Shown: positions 11,522 to 23,863 of the stretch, piece after piece
How the letters are laid out: every line of letters starts with the position of its first letter
How positions within the stretch are numbered: position 1 is the first letter of the stretch
Source: Ceratobasidium sp. AG-K
Taxonomy: Eukaryota > Basidiomycota > Agaricomycetes > Cantharellales > Ceratobasidiaceae
Assembly (NCBI GenBank): GCA_037039685.1
Contig: JAWNGF010000003.1
Location: forward strand, 1,922,001-1,986,000
Length of the DNA stretch: 64,000 bases
Direction: 5' to 3'
Program-made: the position numbers and the translations under genes
The notes under the pieces: generated by a model
What the model was told of the DNA's origin: nothing
What the model saw: the letters and a program-made list of their open reading frames with translations, nothing else
The model's database searches: none

Positions 11522-12059
11522 TGTGCATGCGATTCTATCGAGCTGAGGGCGGTTGGGGTCTAGAGCAGGCGCATGTAACCGGGACGCATCGGGGTTATAC
11601 ATTAGTAAGGCGATGGCGCAATACTAGGAACATACCTTTGCGCATGGCGAGCTCAGAGTACCATCAACGGTCCATGGCGCTGTGGAGCGGGTCTATTTGT
11701 CGAGCATTTTGCGAGTTAGCAGCCTCGGTAACCTTGCAAAGTTCATCAATAATCTGGAGGTTAGGCTGCCCTGGCTGTGATGCTACACACATTGTCAGAA
11801 TGCCGGGTGGATGTAATTCGGGGTTTGGCATTGTGCAATTTTGGATGTAGGACACTTGTTGTTCAACTAGTACTTACTCAAGAAGGGGTCGTATCCCAGA
11901 AGGGGTCATATATATGTCTGAGACATGAAACCTCTGTAGCTAGCGCTGAGGTTTGCACTGTGACTAAATCAAGGCATATATACGGAAGAAAGTGTAATTA
12001 TAGTAAAGCGGAAGAAGCACTGATAGATAGCAAAAACAGAGAAAACGCAACCTAAAATA
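11522..12059. other. Region between dioxygenase and CSF1 3' end
   Basis: No firm gene is seen. A minus-strand open stretch at 11664-11855 (63 codons, containing PNPELHPPGILTMCVASQ) reads like real protein but matches no family I know and has no partner exons I can place. It could be an upstream exon or a gene relic. Confidence 0.25.
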
Positions 12060-15000
12060 CTATCTACGTCCCTCAGCAGCGTCCAATTTCGAGGACCTCA
12101 ACTGCTTGCTATATACCTCCAGTAACACATTCATAATCTCCTCGATTGGGAGCGTGGTGTACTCATGAACCCAGGTTGGCAATGCTTTCTTGAGTCCCTT
12201 GAATGTGGGAGTGTTTGAAATATCAGGCGTCGCGCGGCCCAGTACCTCGAGGGTTGGTGCATCGATTGAGACTTGCGATTCGCTTTCCTCATATTCTAGT
12301 CCACGGGATCCACGGATTGGCTGCACAGATATGACGTTCGCACTCAATGGTTGAGGAATCGGAGTGCTTGCTGTACGCGGGGACGTGGGGGCCGAGGCAG
12401 GTGGTGGAGTCTGCGATCTCGGGGTCATCGTTGGGCTGTAATATACCGTCCGTGCGCCATCGTCGTCCGCGCTCGTCGCGCCAGGATCTGTATCGACTGT
12501 TTTACGTCTAGTACGCTGGGAAAGGACATCCCTGTTGGATTGTGCCGCTTCCGCGAGTGCCACTTCTAGGTCTGTCTCGAATTTTCGCTTGATCCCAAGG
12601 AGCCAATTCCAGGATGCAAATGAGAGCGCGACATAGATGCCCTTTTCACTTTTTTCACTAGCGAATTGTCGTTCAAGATCGATCGCAAAGTCGTAACAGA
12701 TTTTGTTTTCGATCTGCTTCGTTTGCATGGAGATGCAGGTGGCCGGGAACAAGAAGAGCCGTGTTCCATGTGGAAGGGCGTTCATAATTTCTCGGGCGAT
12801 CATAGGCATGTCGGGAGTGCCGTGTTGAGGGACGCCTCGAATACTGAAGGCCCCCAATTTGAGCAAAAGGTCTCGGTAGGGCGGTTCGTGAGGTCGAATT
12901 GTACGATGCAGTTCACCTTCTATCTGGCGAGCAGTAAAGAGCGCCTGAATGCACGTGTGAGTTCAAGCTAAACTGCCTAAGAGACCAGTCTCACCGTATC
13001 AGCCCTCTGCTGTGTTACAGGCGGCACAGCCAATTTCAACGTCTTGACGCTCAGCTTCAGCCTTTGGATCATTGCGAATTGGAACGTCTCCGTCTCTTTG
13101 AACCTCGAGCGAGCAGAATGGAGCATGGCTGCCGCCACTTCCGAAAGAGCCGTATCAGGCTTGGGCAGCTGACTTGTACGGAAAGCGTTCGACTCGCGAG
13201 CAGCACCCTGTTTTTGCGCTTGAACTAATGCTGCTAGCTTCCCGCCTACTGTGATCATCCTCGGGATAGTGGTTGTCGAAGAATATGCCAAGATGTCGCC
13301 CGCTTGAATGTTGAATTCTAGGAAGACCTCACGATCGCCGATAGGTATACTAGAGTCGACCTTGGACCAGTCGTCAAAGATGGCGACATACAATGGGTCA
13401 GCACTTGGAAAGAAAGGTGTATCAGCATGACACATAATTATGCAAGACGAATATAGCCTACTGGAAGTGCATAAGGTGCTGGTGTTCGTATTCCATAGCA
13501 GCTTCGATGTCTCCGCTCTTGAGAACTAACTCGAGCATCTTCGCGTGGCCTTCTTCGTCGTGTGCCAACTTTCCATGCCTACGTCGTATGGTTTGGAAAA
13601 CGAAATCTGGCATACGCACGTGGCCCGCAACTGCACGCTCAGAAAGCAGCTCCAATTTGGCGATGGTTAACGTAGCCTCGGAGACATTTTCAAGCAATTT
13701 GGTCCTAAATGTCAGGGAGTCGACGGTCAAGGTGGCCTTAGCGATTGTTTGGCCCAAGTCAGCGACGATTTCAGCCTTTTCTATGTTGACGAGGACGAGC
13801 GTCTGGAAGGGTTGCGTTTTGGGGACGTGGTTGCCGCCCGGAAGTTCTGCCTTGATCACGCTGGCCGAGTGTATTGGAGGTGGACGTACGAGTGAATCAA
13901 AGACTGGGATGCGATCGAGCCAAACAGCTTTGAAGCAGAGTAGGTCTTGGAGTCGTGAGAATCGTATCTTCGCTGCTATTTCAGTGTTGACAACAACTGA
14001 AATCGAGTTCGTTGTCCTTCCATTGTCGCCTTTGAGTTTGCGGAAGTCCACCGAAAACGTGAGGTTCTGTGCTTGAGCGGATACTGAGCCCTCGTTGAGA
14101 TAACCGTGTTGAATACCAGCGGTAATGGAAGTCATGGTCCCGACAACTGCTATCTCTCGTGCACCAGGTGAAATGTTTACTACGAACCCTCCGCTCTCCC
14201 AGTTCAATCCAGCGACAACGTTCACGTCCGGCTGACAGGTTAATTCGAGCGTTGACTTGTTGATATCTAGGCTGAAGATAACCTGCATGCTTCCGGTGAT
14301 TGAAGCACCTTCATGTGGGCCATCATCGAACGGCAAGCCCTCGTGGATAGTCGACAAGTCGGAGAATGGCGCAGCGGAAGGTGTCCGGGGAGGTGTAGGT
14401 GCATGAGCTAAACGTTCCTGGACGCGTTTGGAAATGTCGGTTAAGAATGGCAAGAGACTAGGTCGAAGGACGTTCGAGATAGGATGGATCGTGGTGTTGC
14501 AGACTAGGATTGACCGGTTAGACGATGCGGTTCCCGATACTTTCTGCGATGCGGGCGTGGCTTTGTACTCTAGCCACGCGGAAACCATCGGTAAGTTCAA
14601 TGTATCAACCCCGTGTTCGAATAGTTCACTATCTGAGGAGAGGGTCGGGAGTGACTTCGACCGTTCAAGGTCACTTGACCTGACATTTGGGGTGTGCGAC
14701 CGGATGCGACCACTTTTGAATTCGAACGAGGCCTTGATATTTGTGGTTAGCAAAGTTGAGTACTGAGCGGTTGAGGGCACTATTGGAGGAGGATTTGGGG
14801 CTGACGGTCCGGTGTCTGACCTGGGCGCGTACGCTGCCAGTCGAGATATGCGGTCTCTACCTTGTCTGTAAACGTCCACGATTGAAAACAAGTAGTTGAC
14901 AATTGATGGCTCAATATCGACCTCGAATCCGCTAACGATGGCACGAATGCAAATTTGCCGTGCAGTAGACGTCGAGATGGATCGGACTTCAGCCTCCATG

Positions 15001-18000
15001 GACGGATAGATCATGCGATTGCGAGTTTCGTGTGTGCCCCCTTTGAAATGGTCAGGCTGGCTTTGATCAAACCTGCAGCCAGGTAATTAATAAGCGTCTA
15101 ATAATCGATGGGGTTCAAGCAACGCACCCTGGGACGAACTGGAAGGAGAAGGCTTCAATTTTGGCCTGTCCAGTTTCGTATCTCTGGGTGAGGAATGACA
15201 TAGAGCTCAGAGATATCAAGAATGCGGGTACCGAGGATGGACTAAGTGGAGCTATAATCGAGGATCCCATCCGAGGTAACATCAGGTCGTCTTGCAGAGT
15301 CAGAGGGAAAACAATCCCGATGTCTTTGACTGTAAACTCTATCTTGCGATTGTCCAGGAACGTCTTGGTTTGGCGTGGAGCATGGGGGCGTTCGCTAGAC
15401 TCCAAGGTCCGTAAAACTTGCCGTGTCTTGCGGCGAACTTCTTGCAGTTCGTTTGCGCGCTGTTCTTGCCTTGAAATCATCTCCGCCTGTCGCTTTGTAT
15501 GAGCAATCGAAAGACAATGTATTTAAAGTCAAACTCACTTGAATGTGGTCAATCAAATCGCCGAGCTCGGAAATAGCAGCTGGTTGCATCACGGCGTGCA
15601 CGAAGTTAATCACGATTCCTAGGTGGTTGTCTTTCCGGGCAGCTTCTGGATGCTCGATATTCTCAGCGGACATGTCGAGCACCATATAAGCGGACCGGTA
15701 CTTCCGATCGAAGCTTGTACGAGTTCGACGAGGTGCAGAATGATGAGCTAAGGACAGTGCCAAGCTCTTAGCTTCGAAACTCCAACGTTTTTGCGTCCCG
15801 CTATGTACCAGCCCTTTAATGACTGAGGAATCGAAATACTGAGTTGAAGCCGGCCCTTCAATACCAATACGGAATCCATCGAACGTGAAAGAAACATCGA
15901 ACTTGGGAAATGCAGTTTCAGTTGCTGGTGCTTCAGAGACCTGTGGTACTGATGTATCTCGTTGTGATTTGAACTCGACAGCAAGATCGACAAGCTCATT
16001 GAAATCACTACCGAACTTTTGTTGTATAGCCAAGAAATCGTCAAAGTATTGTGGCTTGAGGGTCACCGAGAAACGATCAACGTGCAAACGAATATCCAAC
16101 TGGGGATACTTTCCTTCAAGTCGGAGCGAAGGGAGTTCCAAGCTGACGGAGCTAAAATTCGAATTCGATCTGCCGCTGCCCGGCTGCCCACCAGTGAGGT
16201 GGATGACCTGAGAACCAATTCTGTGGCCAAAGTACGATTCCTGTGGCCCATGGGAATCCAGGAACGTGATGGAGTTCACTACACTCCAGATGAGCCAAGT
16301 TTCGTGCATAACGTGAAGTTCGGTGCGGAGTTCGCGGAGTTGTGCGTGGAGGTTAACCCTGATCTTTCCAGAGAATAAAGCTGGTACGTATGGCGATGAA
16401 CTACTGGGACGTGCGCCACGATCCCATTCCGACATTAGGTCTTGGAACATGGAGTCGTAAGCACTGTATGGGTGGTCGTTGAGCAGCAAGCAACTCTGAT
16501 TGGCGGACAATACTTACGGGAGATATTCTTTGCGCCAACTGTCAATGAACTGGTACAATCGAAGCACACTACGAGGGACACTTATTTTGAACTGGTCTAA
16601 GCACAGTAAAATCCTCGCCTTTGTCAAGGTCCCTGGATCTTCACTCAGCGCAAGGTGGGCAGCGACGTTTCGTAGATCAATACCAGCAAGAAGCGACTTG
16701 TGAGATTTTTGACTTTTTCCCTGGCTGGCTCGGAGCGATACCTGACCAGTGGAGAGGCTGACACAAAATGATCCGCATGGAGGCGCCGGGGCGTCGGGCA
16801 GGGTAATTACTGAAGCAATAGTCGCCGCACATTCTGATGTCTCAGCTTCAAAGGTGATTTGCTGAGCTGGAGCAGCAAGGCCCAGTGATGCTGCAGAAAG
16901 GACGAATTCCACGACCAAATGGCGGAACGGCATTGAAATGGGTTTAGGAGGCTCAATCGGGCTTTCATCCTCTATGCCCAACAAAGACATCTGGCGTTGA
17001 ACACGAAGGACCTGACGAACGAATAGCACGCAAGACGGATACACAGATACGTTGAGGCCTCGAACGGATGCTGAACCGAGTACGTGTAAAGCTTTCTCTG
17101 GTTTATAGCTACTAGCAGGATCAGCTCCACTATCAACTGGCACGTAGCTCGCTGTCGAAGCTCGCAGATGAGTATGGAATTCGCCGATAATCAACTCGTT
17201 GTAGTCGCCCCCATGACTCCGAAGGATGGCTTTGGCATAACGACAATCCAGAGAGAGACTCCCACGAAACGAGAGAGGTGATGTGTCAAGCGTTGCAGGT
17301 GAGAACAACTTCTGCAAGATAGTGGGATTCTTCTGGGCGCCTTGTTCGTCATAACCATACAGGTCGGGCCATTGTTTCTCCATGAACGACCACAGCTCGG
17401 CAAGGTCTTTTTCCGGAAGGTCTTTGGCTTGAGCTAACCTTGATTCAAGAGTATTCTTGTCGACTGGACCCATTTGGCGCATGCTCTGGCGGGTAATTGT
17501 AATGGTTTTCCAAGATGGGTCCGATCGAAGTCGTCCAGGGCGGCCTGTCTGAACCAGGAAGGACGGGAGGTTCGTGGCAAATGGATCGGCTGCTACAGTC
17601 TGTCCCCGTAGGCGGCTCATGCATGCCCACACAAAGTACATCCTGCGTTGAGATGATAGGGTAGACCTCGACTCCAAAAACGATGAAACTCTCCCGAAGC
17701 TGTGTCCCGAGGCCTCCAACGTAGTGATCAGGATTTCAGGCGACTTGTCCGAGACAAACATATCAAAGACATCACAGCTAGCACTGCCCCCGTAGGAAGA
17801 TCCACCACTGGATAGATCGAGACTTGCCCCAGTGAACTTGATTCGAAGCTTGTCGGGTGATGGCTCTAGCTCGTGCCGGGAGTTTGCGAATGGCTTGCTA
17901 ACTAATTTTCGAAGCCTGGTGTCAACCAAGGACGTCTTCAAACTCACTGTCGTCTGCTGATCAGATTTATTGGCGAGAGTTTCGAGTCGGCAGCTCGCCT

Positions 18001-21000
18001 GTTGGATCTCCATATCCAGGAGAGCCAATACCCTTGCATCTACGTGAACCCGGAAATCGCTGTTGATTTGTACACCAGTTGAAAGAACGTCGGCCTCGGT
18101 CGAGGACATGATACTCTGCAAAAACATTATCCTGGTCGATGGGATGTCCAGCTCCAGGGACGTGCGGAAAGCAGTTACTGATTGGCTCAAAGCGGGGGTG
18201 TCCAAAAAATCGTCTAAGATTGAATCCGAGAGTAGGTCCGGTGTGGAAGACTACCACCGACTGTAAGAGAACGTCCTAAAAAATATCAAGACTTACCCGA
18301 GTGTCAAACTCCGTGACCATCTTGCAAATAAAGGGTATACAAGTCGGCGTCAGAGTGACATTCAGCCCGTGTTGAATGACCAGCCTGAAGCACGATGTGT
18401 GTTCATAGTCCTGAGCGTCCAGTCGTCGCGTTCGACGCTGGGTATCGCACATATCCTCCAGAGGGTCGTGGAAGGACGTAGTAGGGTCCTGGATCCCCAT
18501 CAGTGTAAGTATAGCTTTGAACCGATTCACGCACATGCTTCAGGCAGAAAGTTTCGTGGTCCGCATTGTAGCCACTATGCACAGGCCTATATCGACGAAG
18601 TGCCTGACGGTAATGGTCCACAAAAGGCCACCCTGGTGAGTGCAAGCTTATTTCGTCGTCTATAATCCGCGTTACAAAGGAAAATATACAGCTAGAAAGG
18701 ACAACTTACCGCCAAAAGGTACCGCACTACTATTCATACTTGGCTCGTATTCAGTCACGTCATTATCGGACTCGTCCCCCGAGGACATTTCGCCTTTGGG
18801 GGCATGTTTGCGCGTTGGAAACAATGGGATAGGCTTTCCGATCACGACATGTGGAGTAACCGGTCGAGAATTTCTAGCAGCATGGTAAGAGTTGAATCGT
18901 TAATGATATGAAAGCACAGCTTACGCTACTTTGGCATCGCGTGAGGCCTCAGTCATCACTTCGTCTTGCTCTGACCTAAACGAGTCTGCATATTCCTTTT
19001 GCTCGAACAATGATTCGGATCCTGATTCAGCACAAGACTTGTGATCGCCGAAACGGGGTATTTTTAGGGGGGATAAATAGGTGAGACCGCCGTGTCGAGG
19101 TACTGAAAACATGTAAGCTGATATGCAAATAACACATAGTGAAGATAGTACCTTCCGCTGGCGCAGGATTAGGCCCATATAGAAATGCTACACGCCGTGT
19201 TGTTACGTCCTGGGCTTGAAGAAAATTGACCTGCAGCTGCGTATGTTCTTTCCAACCTAGTGGAGCATCGGTCTTTTCTCCGGCCATATCCAAAGATATG
19301 CCAGCGAGCTCGAACCACGTCTGATGAAACCCTGTAATTCGTTGGAGGACACGAGCATTGATTGAGGGTAAATCGAAACGCATACACGATGCATACGCTG
19401 AGTGAGGACGGTCGGTGAGTTGTACAGAGAAACCCTTCGATAACGAAAAGTGAAGCAAGGAATCTTGCAAAACTTGGCCACCGACTGACGTTCCATCATC
19501 GACGATAGTTCCTAATCCGACTGTCACGTCTATCAGGGGACATTTCACCCTCAAAAATGTAACATCGGGAGCCACAGGGGGCGTGAAGTCAGTCGACGGA
19601 GCGTTGAAATCGTCCGAGAAATTGATCCGAAAGGCACGAACTGCTGCCAGAAGTCCGACGACTGAGGATATTGATAGCCGACCGCTAAGTTCGCCAAGCA
19701 GGATCTCCCATATGCATACGTATGTTTCTACTTCTGGTGGGGGTCCAAAAAGCCGGTTTGCAGTAATATCGAGGCCTATGAGAAGTGGTTCATGAAACAG
19801 CAAAACATCAAACTGTGCGAACTATTACCTTCAATCTTCAACCGGTCCTTATTCTCCAGCTCTTGAACGCGAGTTTTGTCGACGGCCAACTCGAGACTCT
19901 CCGCAACGGCAAGCACGAACGGGCTGACGTTGAGCGACATCTCTGTTTTACGAGGCGATTAGATGTCTGCTAAGCAATACTGGCTCCGCTTACCCATTCC
20001 ATACTCGTGTGAGCGCAATATGAGCTGCAAGTCTGCAAGGTCGAGTGCTGCGACTCCCCGGCAATCGTACACCTCTTGTGGGAGTATGAGCAGGCTATCC
20101 GACACCGACAAGCCCATGTCAACCTCAAAGGGATTTGACTGCCAAATCCAAATTGGAATTAAATTATGGTTCAACCATAGCGGTATGGGCTCGACTCACC
20201 TGTCCCTCCCTATACTTCTCACGCACGGGATCGCCAATGTTTTGGCTGTGTAGTTTGGTGAAGAATTCATTGCGCATAGTAAAATTCGTGAACATTCCAA
20301 ACTGATCCCCACTAGTTAGTTTTTAGGGTGAATAGATTTCGCCTCACTTACGTAGTTCTCCTTCACTACCATAAGGTACCGAATCGCCCAGCCAAACGCC
20401 TTGAATAAAATACCATTGGTCTAAATAATCTAGGTAAGGCAGCGTTCAGGGTCAAACACGCTACACTTGCCTCGATGTCTAGTCTCAGGCGATCCACTGC
20501 ATCAGGACGCACTTCGGCATAGGAGGTATAAGAGCCAGAAACCGACAAGAACTTGACGTTCCCGATGTCCGAGGTGCGAGGAGTTGCAAAGGCACTATGG
20601 GTATTCCACTTGGGCATTGACAAAGCCAGACTCAAGCCCGGTACTGTAACAGTGAAGGGTGTGGTGGAAAACTCTGGACGATATTCATTGGATAATATCG
20701 ATGCCTCTGTTGTCAACGTTTGCCCAGTAAGTGACAAGATACCTGGTCCAAAGGATAAGTCTAAATTGGAGGCACCACTAACAAACGAGGCTTACAGTTG
20801 TCCACATGAGAAAGTGGCCAATCAATGATGTTGTGGTCGTTGGCATACAAATCCAGTCGATAATTTTCCAGCGTGATTCCTAGAGCGTAGATTGTTGGTA
20901 CAAAGCGATTATACTCTTCGGCGTTCAATTTCCTAGCTTCCTCCACGGATACGGGAAATTCTGTGGCGCTAATCCAGTCTTTGGTGATATCGGAAACGAG

Positions 21001-23280
21001 ATTGATGTGGTCGCGCAGAAGTTTAATATTCGACTTCCCTAACTTGACTTCAATATCCCATTTTCGCTCTGCATCCCACTTGTGGGGGCTTGGCATAATA
21101 GCGCGTATGGCACATTGGTCGGCTCGCAAGAATTCGACCTGGTTGACGCTGGAAAAGGCAGTAATCTTCTTCAAGTCTGCTTCAAGTATCGCCGTGTATC
21201 CTTCGCGGGAGGCTACCATGGGGAGTGTGTATTTGACGAACGAGTCAGCTTCCACGCGTAAATCCAACCAACCGAACCGCCGATGCTTTCTACGCTGTGC
21301 ATCGAGGTCCCCAAACCCATCATAATGCCAATCCTAGAGTCCAGATTAATATATTCTCAGGTAACAATTACCTGAAACCCTACCTTGGAAAGCTCGCGTG
21401 TTGGAACTCGCAGCTTGACCTCATCCCGAAACCGTATTGATACACGCATCGAAACGCATTGCCTATACTCGCCAGACTTCAGTGGAGTAGTTGGTTGAGT
21501 ATTTTGGTAAGTGGATGGTGCCATCATCTGCTGCCAGTGCGCGCTAAAGTATTCTCACGGTCACCAGAGAACAACACAGAGGCATTCGGGGTGCATACCG
21601 TTGACGATCGGTCCAAGGACCATAAGTGATAGTCCCAGGTCCTCCATGTAACTCCAATTCAATTCCCCATTCAGGCGCCTCGTCCCCGTTCCCGATATCG
21701 ACCATCTCGGTAGGCATTGGTTTCGCATGGTGAGGTACCTTGCCTGGTACAAATTCAACCTTGCATGCATTAAGAATTGGTCGGGTTTAACGTACCTGCG
21801 ACGTCCGCATAGTATACTAAGTTCAGCGCTGGCGTATCCAACAAGCACGTCACTTTGGCGTACTCTGGCTCGTGTAATACCCCGGTCTTCTCGCTGCTCT
21901 CGTTATTGGTATGATACCTAGCTAACCCGCCCCATTTCGCCTGTTGTTGGGAGTGGGCGGAGATACTGGTCATAGTGGGAGCTGAAAAGGGAAGGTGCAA
22001 CTGGCCGGCAAGCCGGTGGAACGTCTCAAACGAAAACGAAGGCGGCGACACAGATTCGTTCGAACTAAATACGACTCATCAAGCTCAAAACCGCGACCAT
22101 TCAATATAAAACCAACCTGCGGCCTTGGAGGTGCTCTAGAACTTCTTTCCCTCGATCCAGCATTCTTTGACTATAATCCGGATTGGTGCGTGTGATAATC
22201 TTTACTCGACCGAACTGGATGTCATATATTTGTTTGTACTCGTCAAGCTTGGAACGCGACTGGGAATAGACAATCGTTAATCTCACAAACGCCCTACACG
22301 CTAACTGCATACCTGAGAGACCCCATACGTCCCGTTGCCACTAGCGAGATCCATAATCAAAATCGACGGAGTCGAATCGTTTCCGATGACCAAGGCACCT
22401 TTGCGTATCTCCAGTCCCACTGGCAGAATTTCGTTGAAATCTATCTCTGGCATGCGAACTCGCCAGGCGGCATTCCTCAGCCTGTTCCATATTCCATTGT
22501 TCTCGCTCAATGAAGATGCACGAGACGTAGACGACGGCGCCGGAGGGTATGTTGGAGCCTGAGCCGAGCGTGGAGTGCCTTCGTGAGCTGGTTCGTTCAT
22601 GTCTGGTTCAAGAACATCAGGAACTCCAAGCTTTTCGATAATGGCGTTGTAAGATGGAGTTCGATTATATATAAACCATTCAACTCCCTCCAAAAACACA
22701 TGTACTCGACAAGGCAAGTCGGTGTCCTTTTGGTTTTGGCTGGATTCTTTGAGAACGGCGTGGTCAATAACGCGGCTGTGGTTAAGTGCCAAATATCACA
22801 TACTCTCAGGTTCAGCGCCAGCAGTATGGTCATACTGTATATCTTCTCCCTCCCGTGTTCTCCAAAGCCAGTAACGCCATGTAATATGGCAATGAAGCAC
22901 ACGGACAGACATGTTACTCGAGTGGTATTGAACATCTTTAAGAAACACTCGGCCAGCCAAGAAAGCAAACTGAATAGATTCTGCAGAGTTCCATGCGTCA
23001 GCGCTGCTTCACTCCCAAGTAAGTAAAGTACTTACGACATTCGATCCACATATTATACCTTTTCCACCATAAAAAGCGCAGACCACGGCCAAGCATCCAT
23101 CCTAGGAAGCGGTTCCAATAGAAAATAAAAAATGATACAAGTATAACTATTACTATGCATAATACAAGTAAAAGCCTGTACGAGACGTTAGATTCACAAG
23201 ACCCGCCAGAATCTCAGAACCCACCAGTTCAAACTCCGAATGCTGAACGCAGGCACTAGAATCTGAGGTGTTATAGCCAT
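12060..23280 (-). CDS. CSF1: CSF1/BLTP1 bridge-like lipid-transfer protein
   Basis: This minus-strand gene of about 11.2 kb encodes roughly 3000 residues in many exons. The first four exon starts are resolved: 23225-23280, 23036-23175, 22836-22980 and one starting at 22775, all joined in phase. The N-terminus has one hydrophobic anchor (LLLVLCIVIVILVSFFIFYW), then FLAGRVFLKDVQYHSS, HITWRYWLWRTREGEDI, and the hallmark EWFIYNRTPSYNAI. The longest internal exons are 13458-15014 and 16514-18205. The C-terminus ends in WVHEYTTLPIEEIMNVLLEV; the stop is at 12060-12062. CSF1 forms a long hydrophobic groove at ER contact sites and supplies phosphatidylethanolamine, among other things for GPI-anchor synthesis. 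A CACGTG site lies 120 bases before the ATG. No frame break was noticed, though not every junction was checked. Confidence 0.88.
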
Positions 23281-23863
23281 GTTGTTGGAAGCATGCCAAG
23301 TGTAGCCGCTAGTCAAGGGTGCAAGTTTTGGGAACTCGCGATGCAAATGAGGTGACGATGGTGGTGGTCACAAGTGACTTGAAGCGGGGTTTGTTTGCGT
23401 CACGTGACCTTCAAGCCCAACGATGGCGCTACCACTTCACTATAACTGCTCAGTGAAAACCTCAGTGCTAATTGAGGCTCGTAAGGGCTCGTTTGCGTAA
23501 ACGAGCCCTTACTAGCACGTGCGATTTTTGCTGAGTGTAGCTTAATCCCTATCGTACTTTGCTTAGAATCGAATGGTGTGAGTGCTTGCGTCGTCACGAT
23601 GCAGAGTTATATATGCTACATATAGACTAAGTACGCCAATTGTGAATCTCTAATCTCAACTTGCTTTGGCACCGCGGCCTGTTTTGCGCCAATCATTAGT
23701 GTGATAGAACAGTTTAAGCCATTTCCATAGTAGGTATTAAAGGTTTTACATTAAAACTCAAAACCCATACGACTATATGAGAAGCTACAGTCAGAAAGCC
23801 CGCGCTCAGTCGACTCCTAGATCCTCGTAGCAAGCGGCATTAGCTCATTGTCCAAGTCTAGTC
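23281..23863. other. CSF1 upstream region
   Basis: This gap of about 580 bases has no gene. It holds a CACGTG site at 23401-23406 and a perfect 14-base hairpin (listed separately), and ends at the left arm of the large inverted repeat. Confidence 0.4.
23481..23512. repeat. Perfect 14-bp inverted repeat with 4-base loop
   Basis: The arm GTAAGGGCTCGTTT (23481-23494) is followed by GCGT and its exact reverse complement (23499-23512). It lies about 200 bases upstream of the CSF1 start. It could be a fragment of a miniature inverted-repeat element or a hairpin in the 5' region; nothing in the sequence decides. Confidence 0.7.

Noticed and set aside
22597..22968. 123-codon ORF (start MLSWLAECFLKM) as the CSF1 N-terminus
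   Set aside because: It is the wrong frame; the frame reading FLAGRVFLKDVQYHSS with in-phase introns gives the conserved CSF1 N-terminus.
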